Assembly (NCBI RefSeq): GCF_947501665.1
Contig: NZ_CANMWS010000013.1
Location: forward strand, 62,001-126,000
Source of the DNA: an uncultured Shewanella sp.
Lineage (GTDB): Bacteria; Pseudomonadota; Gammaproteobacteria; Enterobacterales; Shewanellaceae
DNA length: 64,000 nucleotides
Direction of reading: 5' to 3'
Shown here in pieces: positions 8,677 to 18,185 of this stretch (position 1 is the stretch's first letter; the number at the start of each line of letters is the position of its first letter). Under the pieces are notes generated by a model. That model saw only the letters and a program-made list of their open reading frames with translations, ran no database searches and was not told where the DNA came from. A program made the position numbers and the translations under genes.

Positions 8677-9126
8677 TCATATTGATTTGGTGCTTATTGG
8701 TTCCCAAATAACATAAGGCTCAACTAATTCATTATTAATATATACGTTTTTTGCTGATAACATTAATTGCTTTTGGTTCCACTTTATTGTTCGTCGTTGA
8801 TCTGTGTTAGCCCAATTGGGGAGTGAACTATAAGTAACATGATGAATGATGTCATTGTCTTCTATATGAAAAGTACCTGCATAAGAAAAATAACTACGAT
8901 AACTCCTTTCTATTTCTTCTAATGTACCACTTAATAAGTTATTTTCTTTATGAAATGGACGATTATTAGCCATTAAATGAATAAAGTAAAATCCATTGGC
9001 GGTATAATTTAGTATGCCAGTTGCATCGGATCCTAACGGATAAGTTATTTCCCCTGTAACGTGCCTGTTTTCAAGTGAAATGAGTTTATAGGTATTGATT
9101 AAGCTTTCTTTTTGTATTTTCATCAT
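8677..9126 (-). CDS. Lipocalin-like domain protein (Lipocalin_5 type)
   Basis: A 149-residue protein. The pattern of an opening INTYKLISLENRHVTGEITYPLG, then GILNYTANGFYFIHLMANNRPFHKEN, IERSYRSYFSYAGTFHIEDNDIIHHVTYSSLPNWANTDQRR, matches the lipocalin-like domain family in which a PLG motif, an active YTADG-like turn and a HH..SS.PNW segment recur. No signal peptide is seen, so it is cytoplasmic or exported without Sec. It is transcribed away from hrpB, sharing a 61-bp divergent promoter region. Related proteins bind or isomerise small hydrophobic compounds; the ligand here is unknown. Confidence 0.75.
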   Translation of the reverse strand: MMKIQKESLINTYKLISLENRHVTGEITYPLGSDATGILNYTANGFYFIHLMANNRPFHKENNLLSGTLEEIERSYRSYFSYAGTFHIEDNDIIHHVTYSSLPNWANTDQRRTIKWNQKQLMLSAKNVYINNELVEPYVIWEPISTKSI

Positions 9127-9187
9127 TTGTGCGTGTCGTTATGATCAAGATCTAATATTAATATAGTCTATTTTTAAGGGGAAAAGT

Positions 9188-11650
9188 TTGCATTTACCTA
9201 TTGATAGCCTGCGAAGTGAGTTCTTGTATTTACTCAAGAATCATCACTTAGTTGTTGAGTCTGAGACTGGATCAGGTAAATCAACGCGGTTACCTCTTTG
9301 GTCATCTCAATTAATGATTGCTGGCAAAAAAGCGCGGGTTTTGGTCATTGAGCCTCGAAGAGTCGCATGCTTGGCTTTATCTGAATTTGTGAGTTCTAAA
9401 GATGCACAAGCAGATTTGGCTCTTGATACTGCCATTAATGTGGGGTATTCCATTCGATTTGATTCAACAGTGGTACCTGCCACACAAGTGGCTTTTGTGA
9501 CGCCTGGTGTCGCACTGCGCTGGTTGAATGAAAATGATTTAGCTGATTTTGATGTTATTGTTTTTGATGAATTTCACGAACGTCGTTGGGACACGGATCT
9601 TTTATTGGCAATATTAAAACAGCGAGGAAAACATAAACTGGTACTTACGTCAGCCACCATGAATATTGCTGCTTTAATCGTATATTTAAAAACAAATCAA
9701 GATGTTGAAGTTAGACATTTAAAGGTTAGTGGACGTCAATTTCCAGTTGAAACTTTCTACCAATCATCGAAAAGTGATGTATTACCTGAACTCAATGATA
9801 TTGAAATAAAAGTTAAAAAAGCGATCGAACAGATTATTAATATTGAATATTTGACAGGAGATATTCTTGTTTTTTTACCCGGTAAACGAGAAATCAATAA
9901 TTGTGAACAACATTGTCGGTCTTTACTTTATGAGGCCGGTTTTTCTTCAGCTATTTTACATGGTGGTATTAACCATGATAAGCAAAAAAGTGTATTGGTC
10001 CAAGCGTCGAGTCGCAGGGTCATTTTTTCCACCAATGTTGCTGAGACATCTTTAACGATTCCAGGTGTTGCTGCGGTTATTGATTCAGGACTTGAGAGAA
10101 GGACATTACAAAGAAATGGACGGACGGTTTTGTCATTGTCTCGAATTTCTCATGTGAGCAGCGAACAACGTAAAGGGCGAGCTGGGCGCACACAACACGG
10201 TGTATGTATTCGATTGTGGGGACGTCATGCCGTTTTAGATGTGGATTCCCAGCCTGAATTAATGCGAAATGATCTTGTGGAACCTATGCTTGCAGCGGCC
10301 GCAATAGGTTATAAGCTTTCAATATTAGAGTTTATTGATGTGCTGCCTAAAAAAACACTGTCAAAAGCCTATGAAACTTTGATTAAGATGGCGGCTATTG
10401 AACAAAATGGAAAAATAACATTACATGGTAAAAAGCTTTTCCCTCTGCCTATTGATACTTTATTTTCTCATTTAATCAGTGCGATGGATAATGAGATCCA
10501 TAAGGGGATAATGATTGATCTTGTTGCGGCATTGAGTGTTGGGAAAAAACTGATTACTTTGCCCTCATCGATACAAGATAGGCAAGCATTAATACAATGG
10601 GAACCATTAAATTGTGATGCGATGTTATTGATCAAAGTGATGAGGCAAGCCGTACCTGATTATTTGCGAGTTGATCTCATTTTATTAAACGAAGCAAAAC
10701 AGTTGGCGAGTCAAATTTGTCTACAACTCAATGTAGACAAGCAAGAAATGATCATTAATGAGACCTTAAGAGAAAAGTGGTTATTAAATGTGATTAAGGC
10801 TTTTCCTGAATTAGCTTTTGTGCGCAGAGAAAAGCGTTATCAATCATTAGGTAATGGCTTCAGTGAAATACAAATTGGTCAATCAAGTCGATTTATGGCT
10901 GAACTCATCTCCGAAGAAGGTCAAGCGAATCCTTTAGCTGCGGTCGTTTTCGATCAATTTTCACTTGTGGGTAAAGGTGTGAAACAAACCGTTAATTTTG
11001 CGAACTGTATGGCACCTATTTCACTTAATATTTTAGTTGAGGCTGAGGTAGGAAAAGAATGTGTGAGTGATTCCTCAAGTGCTCATCAGCCCGATAAGGT
11101 ATTTTTTGTTAGGCATTATGCAGGAAGAGTGATTGGATCGCGAATAGGATCAGTGAAAGGCGATCAATTACTTGAGTCTATTGTTGGATCGATTTTATCA
11201 GGCACTGTTTTTCCTCATTTAGCCATTAAGATCGAGCGAGATATTGATGCTTGGAATATTTGGCTGCAATTGAAAAGAAAACAGCAGAAACACCCTGTGG
11301 ATAACTTTTTAACAGTACAAGATCCATTATGTGTAAAAAGTCATTTAAAACGAAAACTTTTGGAATTGGGTGTTGAGAGTGTTGATGACCTCGAACTGCT
11401 CGATGAAAGTGATTTGTTTTTTGATGGTATTCCAGATTGGGAACGTGATGAGTTTGATAGTTTATATCCACAGATATTAATTTTGCCAGAATTAACACTT
11501 GACGTTGAATATAGCCCTAATAATAACTGCGTGACGCTATTGTATGTTAAAGGTTCACGTAAACGGGGACCTAAACGATGGGAGTTACCCCGCTGGTCAG
11601 GGTGGCGTATAAAATATAAAAAAGCGAGCCGTGTGGTAGAGATAAAGTAG
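9188..11650 (+). CDS. hrpB: HrpB, DEAH-box ATP-dependent RNA helicase
   Basis: An 820-residue DEAH/RHA helicase, close to the usual length of about 810-820. Motif I is ESETGSGKSTRLPL, motif II is DEFHERRWDTDLLLA, motif III is LTSATMN, motif V STNVAETSLTIPGVAAVIDSG and motif VI EQRKGRAGRTQHG. The C-terminus, KRGPKRWELPRWSGWRIKYKKASRVVEIK, resembles the HrpB-specific tail. The initiation codon is TTG, with AAGGGG six bases upstream; no better ATG is available. HrpB is widely conserved in Proteobacteria and its RNA target is not known. Confidence 0.95.
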   Translation: MHLPIDSLRSEFLYLLKNHHLVVESETGSGKSTRLPLWSSQLMIAGKKARVLVIEPRRVACLALSEFVSSKDAQADLALDTAINVGYSIRFDSTVVPATQVAFVTPGVALRWLNENDLADFDVIVFDEFHERRWDTDLLLAILKQRGKHKLVLTSATMNIAALIVYLKTNQDVEVRHLKVSGRQFPVETFYQSSKSDVLPELNDIEIKVKKAIEQIINIEYLTGDILVFLPGKREINNCEQHCRSLLYEAGFSSAILHGGINHDKQKSVLVQASSRRVIFSTNVAETSLTIPGVAAVIDSGLERRTLQRNGRTVLSLSRISHVSSEQRKGRAGRTQHGVCIRLWGRHAVLDVDSQPELMRNDLVEPMLAAAAIGYKLSILEFIDVLPKKTLSKAYETLIKMAAIEQNGKITLHGKKLFPLPIDTLFSHLISAMDNEIHKGIMIDLVAALSVGKKLITLPSSIQDRQALIQWEPLNCDAMLLIKVMRQAVPDYLRVDLILLNEAKQLASQICLQLNVDKQEMIINETLREKWLLNVIKAFPELAFVRREKRYQSLGNGFSEIQIGQSSRFMAELISEEGQANPLAAVVFDQFSLVGKGVKQTVNFANCMAPISLNILVEAEVGKECVSDSSSAHQPDKVFFVRHYAGRVIGSRIGSVKGDQLLESIVGSILSGTVFPHLAIKIERDIDAWNIWLQLKRKQQKHPVDNFLTVQDPLCVKSHLKRKLLELGVESVDDLELLDESDLFFDGIPDWERDEFDSLYPQILILPELTLDVEYSPNNNCVTLLYVKGSRKRGPKRWELPRWSGWRIKYKKASRVVEIK

Positions 11651-11660
11651 CGTCTGGTAA

Positions 11661-11774
11661 ACCTGAACTCGGTATTAAGCCATATTAAAAACAAATAAGC
11701 ATGGGGTTGTTTTTAAGTTATTGACTTATAATTGATTAATGAAGTTACTAAATTTCATTATCCCGAGTTCAGGT
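11661..11774. repeat. 114-bp inverted-repeat element, candidate MITE
   Basis: Perfect 12-bp terminal inverted repeats (ACCTGAACTCGG at 11661-11672 and its complement at 11763-11774) enclose 90 bases. Inside is a second, 8-bp inverted repeat (AAAAACAA / TTGTTTTT, 11687-11714). The element occupies almost all of the gap between convergent hrpB and the symporter gene. No coding capacity is present. It may be a miniature transposable element or a large bidirectional transcription-stop structure; a target-site duplication is not clear. Confidence 0.6.
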
Positions 11775-11809
11775 AAATATAGGTAAGTGTTTCGCCTCCT
11801 TGATGTTGA

Positions 11810-13051
11810 TTAACTTTTCATTTGTTGCCACTTATCGACAATCACTGAGGCCACTAAATCACCTTCTACATTCACTGCAGTTCTAAAGGTATCAAGGGGT
11901 CTTTCTATGATTAATAAAATCGCAATGGCTTCAAGTGGTATTCCTGCAGCGAGTAAGACTAATTGCATACCTGACATTGAGCCTGAAGGCATACCGGGTG
12001 CACCAATGGAGGATACCATCGCCATTAAAAAGATGACGACGAGTCCAGAGGTGCCTAAATCTATTCCATAGAGTTGGGCTAAGAAGATAGCCGCTACACC
12101 TTCAAATAGGGCGGTACCATCCATGTTCATAATAGAGCCTAGTGGTAATACCATGCTGCTAGTGGATTGAGAAACGCCCAGTTCTTCTTCTGCCACACGC
12201 ATGGATAAGGGGAGAGTTGCGGCGCTTGATGAGGTGGCAAAAGCCATTGCCATTGGGGTGGAAATCGCTTTAAACATGGGAAGTAACTTACGGCCTGTGA
12301 ATATTTTTGCGAGTAGGGGTAAAGTGACTCCTCCATGAACAAGAGTGAGAATAAATACTAATAAGGCAAAGCTGGCGAGTTCACCAAACAGCTGCGTGTT
12401 TCCTAGGCTCGTGTATTCAAAAATAATGCTAAATACGGCGATAGGTGCCAATTTTATAATCGCGGAAATCAGTTTTGTTAAACTTGTATTAATGGCTTCG
12501 ATAACTTGAAATACGGCATGTTTAGCAGGAAGACTCACCAGTAACGCAATGCCAAACATAATGGCGAATAATACGATAGCGAGTAAATTACCACTGGAGA
12601 GAGCATTAAAAGGATTGGTCAGTGCCATCGTGAGTAATTTTGTACTGATACTGCCACCCGTTGCTGCGTCTTGGGAGATAAGTTGTACATTACTGGCATC
12701 AGGTGTAAACATTAAAGCAGGCCAAGTTGGCATCAGTAAGGCGGCACTTAGGCCTAAACTAATAGCAAGTATTGTTGTGAGGGCGTATATAGCAACGGTT
12801 TTACCACCAAGGGATTTTAAACTGACAATAGAGCCAATATGAGTAATGCCTTGTAGAAGTGAGAATAAGACCACTACTCCCACGAGCATTTTTAGTAAGC
12901 CAATATATATCAGTTTACCTAAGCCAATAAACTCGAGTACTCCAGAGTGAGTGTTTAGCCAAGCTATTGGCACCGCATAACCCAGTAATGCGGCTAATAA
13001 AGCGGCAATAACTAATTGGCCAGGGAGTGTGAAAGTGAGTTTTTTCAGCAT
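11810..13051 (-). CDS. Dicarboxylate/amino acid:cation symporter (DAACS/SLC1 family)
   Basis: A 413-residue inner-membrane transporter. The family's re-entrant hairpin signature is visible as MAFATSSSAATLPLSMRVAEEELG, and the substrate-binding helix as LPLGSIMNMDGTALFEGVAAIFLAQ; APGMPSGSMSGMQLVL forms the second hairpin. Relatives (GltP, DctA, GltT) import glutamate, aspartate or C4-dicarboxylates with H+ or Na+. The ATG has an AGGAG ribosome site. No partner genes are adjacent. Substrate is not decidable from sequence alone. Confidence 0.93.
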   Translation of the reverse strand: MLKKLTFTLPGQLVIAALLAALLGYAVPIAWLNTHSGVLEFIGLGKLIYIGLLKMLVGVVVLFSLLQGITHIGSIVSLKSLGGKTVAIYALTTILAISLGLSAALLMPTWPALMFTPDASNVQLISQDAATGGSISTKLLTMALTNPFNALSSGNLLAIVLFAIMFGIALLVSLPAKHAVFQVIEAINTSLTKLISAIIKLAPIAVFSIIFEYTSLGNTQLFGELASFALLVFILTLVHGGVTLPLLAKIFTGRKLLPMFKAISTPMAMAFATSSSAATLPLSMRVAEEELGVSQSTSSMVLPLGSIMNMDGTALFEGVAAIFLAQLYGIDLGTSGLVVIFLMAMVSSIGAPGMPSGSMSGMQLVLLAAGIPLEAIAILLIIERPLDTFRTAVNVEGDLVASVIVDKWQQMKS

Positions 13052-13269
13052 AATAACTCCTAGTATGCTTAATATTTTTATGGCGTAAGGATGTTTTTTG
13101 AGTCGCTAATGCAATGACCATAGCGTTAAAGTGAGTCGTATTATGCGGGTTGCTTGCTGGATATTATAGTGATTTTTTATTTTTCATTAATGTCACTTTT
13201 ATCTGTGATAACTCTGCTATTTTTAATGTGCATTACATGAGATGCCATTTATTTAAAAGGAAAGAGATA

Positions 13270-13740
13270 ATGAAAAAAATCATATTGTTATTAGTTGGAC
13301 TTATGTATTTAGGTATGGCTAATGGAAGCGATGAAGTGAAGTTTGATGCTGTCGGTCAATGGGTATATGACACTGGAATGACACCGAGTTTATGGCAAGA
13401 TAAGGCACTATGGGTGGATGTTCTTGTTAAGGATTTAGCTTTTGATAAAAGTGTTGGCATTCGTTGGACTGATGATCATTGGAATACTCATCAGGACAGT
13501 TTGTTGTCATTTGAACAAGCTTATAATAATGGTTATGAGCGTTGGGGGATTGATTTTGCGCCATTAGGGAGATTAACGAGTTATTATATTGGCAGTTGGT
13601 ATAACTATGTGACTCGAACGTATCGAGCGGGTGGAACCAGTGCGACCATTGAATTTGCTATTTTTTATGAGGTCAACGGCCAGACGTATTGGGATAACAA
13701 TCAAGGTGAAAATTATACACTTGAATTGAGTTTATTCTAA
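13270..13740 (+). CDS. Secreted CBM21-like (starch/glycogen-binding) domain protein
   Basis: A 156-residue protein starting with the signal peptide MKKIILLLVGLMYLGMANGS. The ATG at 13270 is chosen over an upstream in-frame ATG at 13150 because AAGGAAAGAG precedes it and a signal peptide follows directly. The mature part carries the hallmarks of carbohydrate-binding module family 21, known from eukaryotic glycogen-targeting subunits and fungal glucoamylase: VLVKDLAFDKSVGIRWTDDHWNTHQD in the middle, then IEFAIFYEVNGQTYWDNNQGENY near the C-terminus. No catalytic domain is attached and no amylase gene lies nearby. Binding to alpha-glucans in the periplasm or outside the cell is inferred; the alternative is a related CBM53-like module. 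Confidence 0.75.
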   Translation: MKKIILLLVGLMYLGMANGSDEVKFDAVGQWVYDTGMTPSLWQDKALWVDVLVKDLAFDKSVGIRWTDDHWNTHQDSLLSFEQAYNNGYERWGIDFAPLGRLTSYYIGSWYNYVTRTYRAGGTSATIEFAIFYEVNGQTYWDNNQGENYTLELSLF

Positions 13741-13751
13741 TAAATAACAAG

Positions 13752-13778
13752 ATAAGAGGATAGAATATATCCTCTTAT
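13752..13778. terminator. Bidirectional terminator-like hairpin
   Basis: Perfect 11-bp stem (ATAAGAGGATA / TATCCTCTTAT) with a 5-base loop between the convergent CBM21-like gene and mnmE. Confidence 0.65.
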
Positions 13779-13795
13779 TGTGTTTTAAATAGCGA

Positions 13796-15157
13796 TTACT
13801 TTCCGATACAGAATGAACTAAAGATTTTTCCTAACAGATCATCAGAAGTAAATTGACCTGTAATTTCAGATAACGCCATTTGAGTCATTCTCAGTTCTTC
13901 TGCTAATAGCTCTCCAGCTTGATAGACTTCTAATTGCTCTTTACCTAATAGTAAATGGCTACTGGCGAGGTCAAGAGCTTGTAAATGGCGCCTACGAGCT
14001 ATAAATCCGCCTTCTAGGTTACTTTGGTAACCCATCAATGATTTTAGGTGTTGTTTTAATTCATCGATGCCTAATCCTGTTTTTGCTGAGATAGGAAAGA
14101 CCGGCGAATGACCGTTGTCGGTGATAAGTACATTTTCTTGAGTGATATCGACTTTGTTACGTACAACACTTATGCCTAAATTCTTAGGTAAACGTTCGAT
14201 AAAGTCTGGCCAAATATCATGGGGGTCAACCGCATCCGTTGTTGTGGCATCAACCATAAATAACACTCTATCAGCTGTGGCTATTTCATCCCAAGCCCGT
14301 TCAATACCCATTTTTTCTACGATGTCATCAGTATGACGTAGACCGGCAGTATCAATAATGTGTAAGGGCATACCATCAAGGTGAATGTGCTCTCTGAGTA
14401 CATCTCGAGTCGTGCCTGCTATCTCCGTGACAATGGCGGATTCTTTTCCAGCTAGGGCATTGAGAAGACTTGATTTACCTGCATTTGGTCGTCCGGCAAT
14501 AACGACTTTCATGCCTTCACGAATAATGACACCTTGCTGGGCACTTTGTTGAACATCATTGAGTTTATCGATAATGCTATACAACGCCGTTGCGATTTTT
14601 CCGTCATTAAGAAAATCGACTTCTTCATCTGGAAAATCTATTGCTGCTTCCACGTATAAGCGAAGGTTAGTTGTTTGCTCTACCAGTTCATGTACCTGAG
14701 TCGAAAATTCACCTTGAAGTGAGTGTAGCGCGCTTTTGGCGGCTTGTTCGCTGGTAGCATCAATCAAATCGGCAATGGCTTCTGCTTGGGTTAAATCTAG
14801 CTTGTCATTTAGAAAGGCTTGCTCACTAAACTCACCAGGTTTGGCAATGCGCACGCCTTCTGTTTCCATGATGCGTTTGATTAGCATATCAAGCACAATC
14901 TGCCCTCCATGACCTTGTAATTCAAGAACATCTTCACCCGTAAAGGAATTAGGTCCTTTAAAATACAGTGCTATACCTTGGTCTATTACTTCTCCTTGAG
15001 CGCTTTTAAAGTCACAATAGTCTGCATAGCGGGGCTTAGGTAGATGTCCCAGTACGGTCATAGCGACCTGGGTGGCGAGGTCGCCAGAGACTCGAATGAT
15101 ACCCACCCCCCCACGTCCAGGTGCTGTGGCTTGTGCCACAATCGTATCGGTTGTCAT
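13796..15157 (-). CDS. mnmE: MnmE (TrmE), tRNA-modification GTPase
   Basis: A 453-residue protein of normal length. The N-terminal folate-binding domain ([14 protein letters not shown]) is followed by a central G domain inserted in a helical domain: G1 [13 protein letters not shown]2 GTTRDV, G3 DTAGL, G4 NKVD and G5 SAKTG are all present. The C-terminus ends in FCIGK, containing the catalytic cysteine of the C(I/L/V)GK motif. MnmE works with MnmG to modify wobble uridine. AAAGGGG precedes the ATG. The location next to yidC is conserved in gammaproteobacteria. Confidence 0.98.
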   Translation of the reverse strand: MTTDTIVAQATAPGRGGVGIIRVSGDLATQVAMTVLGHLPKPRYADYCDFKSAQGEVIDQGIALYFKGPNSFTGEDVLELQGHGGQIVLDMLIKRIMETEGVRIAKPGEFSEQAFLNDKLDLTQAEAIADLIDATSEQAAKSALHSLQGEFSTQVHELVEQTTNLRLYVEAAIDFPDEEVDFLNDGKIATALYSIIDKLNDVQQSAQQGVIIREGMKVVIAGRPNAGKSSLLNALAGKESAIVTEIAGTTRDVLREHIHLDGMPLHIIDTAGLRHTDDIVEKMGIERAWDEIATADRVLFMVDATTTDAVDPHDIWPDFIERLPKNLGISVVRNKVDITQENVLITDNGHSPVFPISAKTGLGIDELKQHLKSLMGYQSNLEGGFIARRRHLQALDLASSHLLLGKEQLEVYQAGELLAEELRMTQMALSEITGQFTSDDLLGKIFSSFCIGK

Positions 15158-15178
15158 TATTTCCCCTTTGTTTTTATT

Positions 15179-15211
15179 GAAAAAGCGGCTTAATACTGAG
15201 TATTAAACCGC
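15179..15211 (-). terminator. Rho-independent terminator after yidC
   Basis: On the minus strand an 11-bp stem with one G-T wobble (15185-15211) is followed by a run of T. It lies between yidC and mnmE and should end the rpmH-rnpA-yidD-yidC transcript. Confidence 0.75.
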
Positions 15212-15236
15212 CTTTGACTATGTTGCTTATTATGTT

Positions 15237-16862
15237 TTATTTCAGGCCTTTTTTCTCAAGTCCTGAATAAATAATTTTTTGTTGTGTAATGGCCACAATA
15301 TTACCGACTAACCAATACAGTACCAAGCCCGCTGGGAACCATAAGAAGAATACAGTAAACATGACAGGCATCCAGCGCATAATCTTAGCTTGCATAGGAT
15401 CCATTGTGGGGGCCATTGGTTGCATCTTTTGCATAATGAACATAGAGACACCCATCAAAATAGGCAGTACATAGTAAGGGTCTTGTACTGACAAATCGGT
15501 GATCCAGAACATGAACGGGGCATGACGTAATTCAACGCTTTCCATCAATACCCAATACAAAGCAATAAAAATAGGCATTTGCAGCAAGATAGGTAGACAA
15601 CCCCCCATAGGGTTGACCTTTTCCTTCTTGTACAGCTCCATCATGGCCTGTCCCATCTTTTGCCTATCATCCCCGAAACGCTCTTTAAGTTCGGTTATTT
15701 TAGGCTGTAGATTACGCATTTTAGCCATTGACGTGTATTGTGCTTTGGTAAGTGGGTATAACAGTCCACGTACCGTTAGCGTAATCAAGATGATTGCTAA
15801 GCCCCAATTACCCACTAATGATTGGAAGAACATCAATAACTTATTGATAGGAACAGCCAACCACCATAAGAAGCCGTAATCCACCACTAGATTCAATGTA
15901 TCTGAAATTGCTGATAAGGCTTTTTGATCTTTAGGGCCCACATAGAATTGTGAGTGAATGGTTTGTTCCGTACCTGGTGCAATGGTATGTACATTTCCAC
16001 GGAAGCCTATATTTGCAAGACCACCAGCACTGATGCTAGAAAATAAGGTATTTTTGTCTCCAGCAGGTGGTATCCAAGCTGACACAAAGTAGTGTTGTAA
16101 CATGGCAACCCATCCACCTAAGGTCGATTGGTCAAGATTTTTATCTGCCATGTTATCAAAGCTATATTTTTCATAACGCACATTGGCTGTTGAGAAGGCG
16201 GCGCCAAGATAAGTCGGCATCATCATGCTACTGCCACTTTTCTTGATACTGTGCTTGATTTGCCCGTACATCTGAATTTGTAATGGTGCCGATGTGGTGT
16301 TATTTATTTTGTAGTCAACATCAATATCAAACTTTCCACGATGGAAAATAAATTCTTTTGTGTATTTGGCACCATCAGCGGCAGTATAGGTCAAGGGCAC
16401 TGTCAGTGTATCTTGCCCTGACGCTAAGTTAAATTTTTGGGCTTCGGCGCTAAAATGCGCTCTGCCTTTAGTGCTATCAATACCATTACGGCCTATTAAG
16501 CCACTTTGTGCGATATAAGTAATATCTTTATTTTGATTAAGTAGCACAAAGGGTTCGTTTTTACCTTCTTCCAACTTATGTGAAAGTAGGGCTGAGTAAA
16601 CGATATCACCACCAATAGGATTAATCTTTATTTCCAATTGGTCAGTTGTAACAGTGATTAACTCTTTTGAGGCGGTTACTGCTGCAGGTAATGCTGTATC
16701 GGCAGTAGGAACGTCGGTACTATGAGAGTCTGTCACAGTTGAAGCAGCCACTGATTGTTCAGTTGCTACAGTTTTTGGGGCTTTGTCAGTTTGCCATTGT
16801 TGCCACAACAAAAAGCTGACAAATAGCAGACCTATTAGCAGTATATTGCGTTGAGATTCCAT
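15237..16862 (-). CDS. yidC: YidC, inner-membrane protein insertase
   Basis: A 541-residue protein with an N-terminal membrane anchor ([23 protein letters not shown]), a large periplasmic domain (residues about 60-340) and the conserved C-terminal insertase core beginning near [55 protein letters not shown] and [34 protein letters not shown] are diagnostic. It inserts membrane proteins alone or with SecYEG. It starts 3 bp after yidD ends, in the conserved rpmH-rnpA-yidD-yidC order. Confidence 0.98.
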   Translation of the reverse strand: MESQRNILLIGLLFVSFLLWQQWQTDKAPKTVATEQSVAASTVTDSHSTDVPTADTALPAAVTASKELITVTTDQLEIKINPIGGDIVYSALLSHKLEEGKNEPFVLLNQNKDITYIAQSGLIGRNGIDSTKGRAHFSAEAQKFNLASGQDTLTVPLTYTAADGAKYTKEFIFHRGKFDIDVDYKINNTTSAPLQIQMYGQIKHSIKKSGSSMMMPTYLGAAFSTANVRYEKYSFDNMADKNLDQSTLGGWVAMLQHYFVSAWIPPAGDKNTLFSSISAGGLANIGFRGNVHTIAPGTEQTIHSQFYVGPKDQKALSAISDTLNLVVDYGFLWWLAVPINKLLMFFQSLVGNWGLAIILITLTVRGLLYPLTKAQYTSMAKMRNLQPKITELKERFGDDRQKMGQAMMELYKKEKVNPMGGCLPILLQMPIFIALYWVLMESVELRHAPFMFWITDLSVQDPYYVLPILMGVSMFIMQKMQPMAPTMDPMQAKIMRWMPVMFTVFFLWFPAGLVLYWLVGNIVAITQQKIIYSGLEKKGLK

Positions 16863-16865
16863 AGC

Positions 16866-17120
16866 CTATTTTTTGCACCTATGTTTTTTTAAAGGAACGG
16901 GGTCATCACCACCCGGATGTAGAGGGTGGCATCTTAATATACGTTTCGCTGCAAGCCAACAGCCTTTTATCAATCCATGCAATTGAATTGCTTCTATGGC
17001 ATAAGTTGAACAGGTTGGCGTAAATCTGCATTGAGGACCCAGCATGGGACTGATAAAAATTTGATAACCACGAATAAACTTAGTGGCTAGCCATTGTAAC
17101 GGCGACTGAGTTTGCGCCAT
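16866..17120 (-). CDS. yidD: YidD, membrane protein insertion efficiency factor
   Basis: An 84-residue protein with the family pattern [35 protein letters not shown]...[17 protein letters not shown], including the conserved cysteines and HPGG motif. It is peripheral to the inner membrane and helps YidC-dependent insertion. Its start overlaps the end of rnpA by 34 bp, a common arrangement implying translational coupling. Confidence 0.97.
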   Translation of the reverse strand: MAQTQSPLQWLATKFIRGYQIFISPMLGPQCRFTPTCSTYAIEAIQLHGLIKGCWLAAKRILRCHPLHPGGDDPVPLKKHRCKK

Positions 17121-17443
17121 AACTTTTCTACCAGTTTCTTGAGTTCTGCATTATCCATTTCCAATACGCCATTTCTGACTAACACCACAATATCTACGGG
17201 TGGTAAGTCATGTTGATGCAAACGAAAATTATCTCTAATGACACGCTTAATTCTGTTGCGCTGATTGGCTCTTTTTACATAACGTTTAGCAACGGTTAAA
17301 CCTATACGAGGATGGGCCATTGTGTTGGGCTTTGCAAGTAATGTAATTTCAGCAGAAGAAGCTTTGACGGGATTGGAAAATACAGATTTGAATTGCGCGG
17401 GAGTTAGCAAACGTAACTCCCGTGTAAAGGTGTAGCTAGTCAC
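17087..17443 (-). CDS. rnpA: RnpA, protein component of ribonuclease P
   Basis: A 118-residue basic protein. The RNR-type signature is seen as [42 protein letters not shown], and the N-terminal [12 protein letters not shown] is typical. It binds the M1 RNA to process tRNA 5' ends. It lies 18 bp downstream of rpmH in the same transcript. Confidence 0.97.
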   Translation of the reverse strand: MTSYTFTRELRLLTPAQFKSVFSNPVKASSAEITLLAKPNTMAHPRIGLTVAKRYVKRANQRNRIKRVIRDNFRLHQHDLPPVDIVVLVRNGVLEMDNAELKKLVEKLWRKLSRRYNG

Positions 17444-17461
17444 CTGAATTCCTACTTAAAA

Positions 17462-17599
17462 TTAAGCAGAAAGGCGAGCACGACCCTTGGCACGGCGGCG
17501 AGCCAATACCTTACGGCCGTTTGCTGTCGCCATGCGAGCGCGGAAGCCGTGAGAACGCTTGCGCTTCAGGTTGCTTGGTTGAAAAGTACGTTTACTCAT
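17462..17599 (-). CDS. rpmH: RpmH, 50S ribosomal protein L34
   Basis: A 45-residue highly basic protein: it starts [20 protein letters not shown] and ends with KGRARLSA, with the [19 protein letters not shown] core of L34. This is a short gene found by reading the minus strand between rnpA and dnaA. It heads the rpmH-rnpA-yidD-yidC operon and diverges from dnaA. Confidence 0.98.
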   Translation of the reverse strand: MSKRTFQPSNLKRKRSHGFRARMATANGRKVLARRRAKGRARLSA

Positions 17600-18185
17600 T
17601 GAGGCAATCCGTCTTTGTGTTAGTGAATAATACTTACTTGCTAAATTTTTTTAGAAGTAAGGCTAAAAAAGAGGCCGAATTGTAATCACTTTAGGCTGTC
17701 TCGTCAATAAGCAATCGCCTCAAGTGATTAAATAGTACCTGAGTAAAAATGGTCTTAATCTCAAGGAAATAAAAAAAGCTATAATTATCAGGTTGTTATG
17801 GATACCATGCTGTTTTTTTTAACTGTCTGATATTTATAGGTTTTACTAAAATTAATTTAAATGATTTTTTGCTTAAAATAAGACGATAAAAGTGTGGAGT
17901 AAGCACTATACTATGTGGATAACTCTGTGAGTTACCACTATATCTAGTGGTCTAATATAGGTACGATCACTAGCGTATTTTTTGGGGAGGAGACCAAAGA
18001 AGATCGTCTTATCGTTCGTATCTGGCTATAGTTTTTGTTATATCGATCAATTTGGATCATCTAGAGATCGACATTCGTCGATGAAAAGTGATCTATCTGG
18101 GGATAAATATATTATAAGGATAGCGATCCTTTGGTTCTCATTATAGAATACCCCTCTTTTGTAGGATCTTTTTGGGGATAAGTAC
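17600..18185. promoter_or_regulatory. rpmH-dnaA divergent regulatory region
   Basis: This 586-base gap holds promoters for rpmH and dnaA. It contains one exact DnaA box (TGTGGATAA, 17914-17922) and two one-mismatch boxes (TGGGGATAA at 18098-18106 and 18173-18181, the last just before the dnaA start). Eight GATC sites lie between 17965 and 18168. This is the expected layout for DnaA autoregulation and Dam/SeqA timing of dnaA expression. Individual promoter elements were not assigned. Confidence 0.75.

Noticed and set aside
11226-11694. Antisense frames at the 3' end of hrpB
   Set aside because: They mirror a conserved helicase domain on the other strand and carry no family features.
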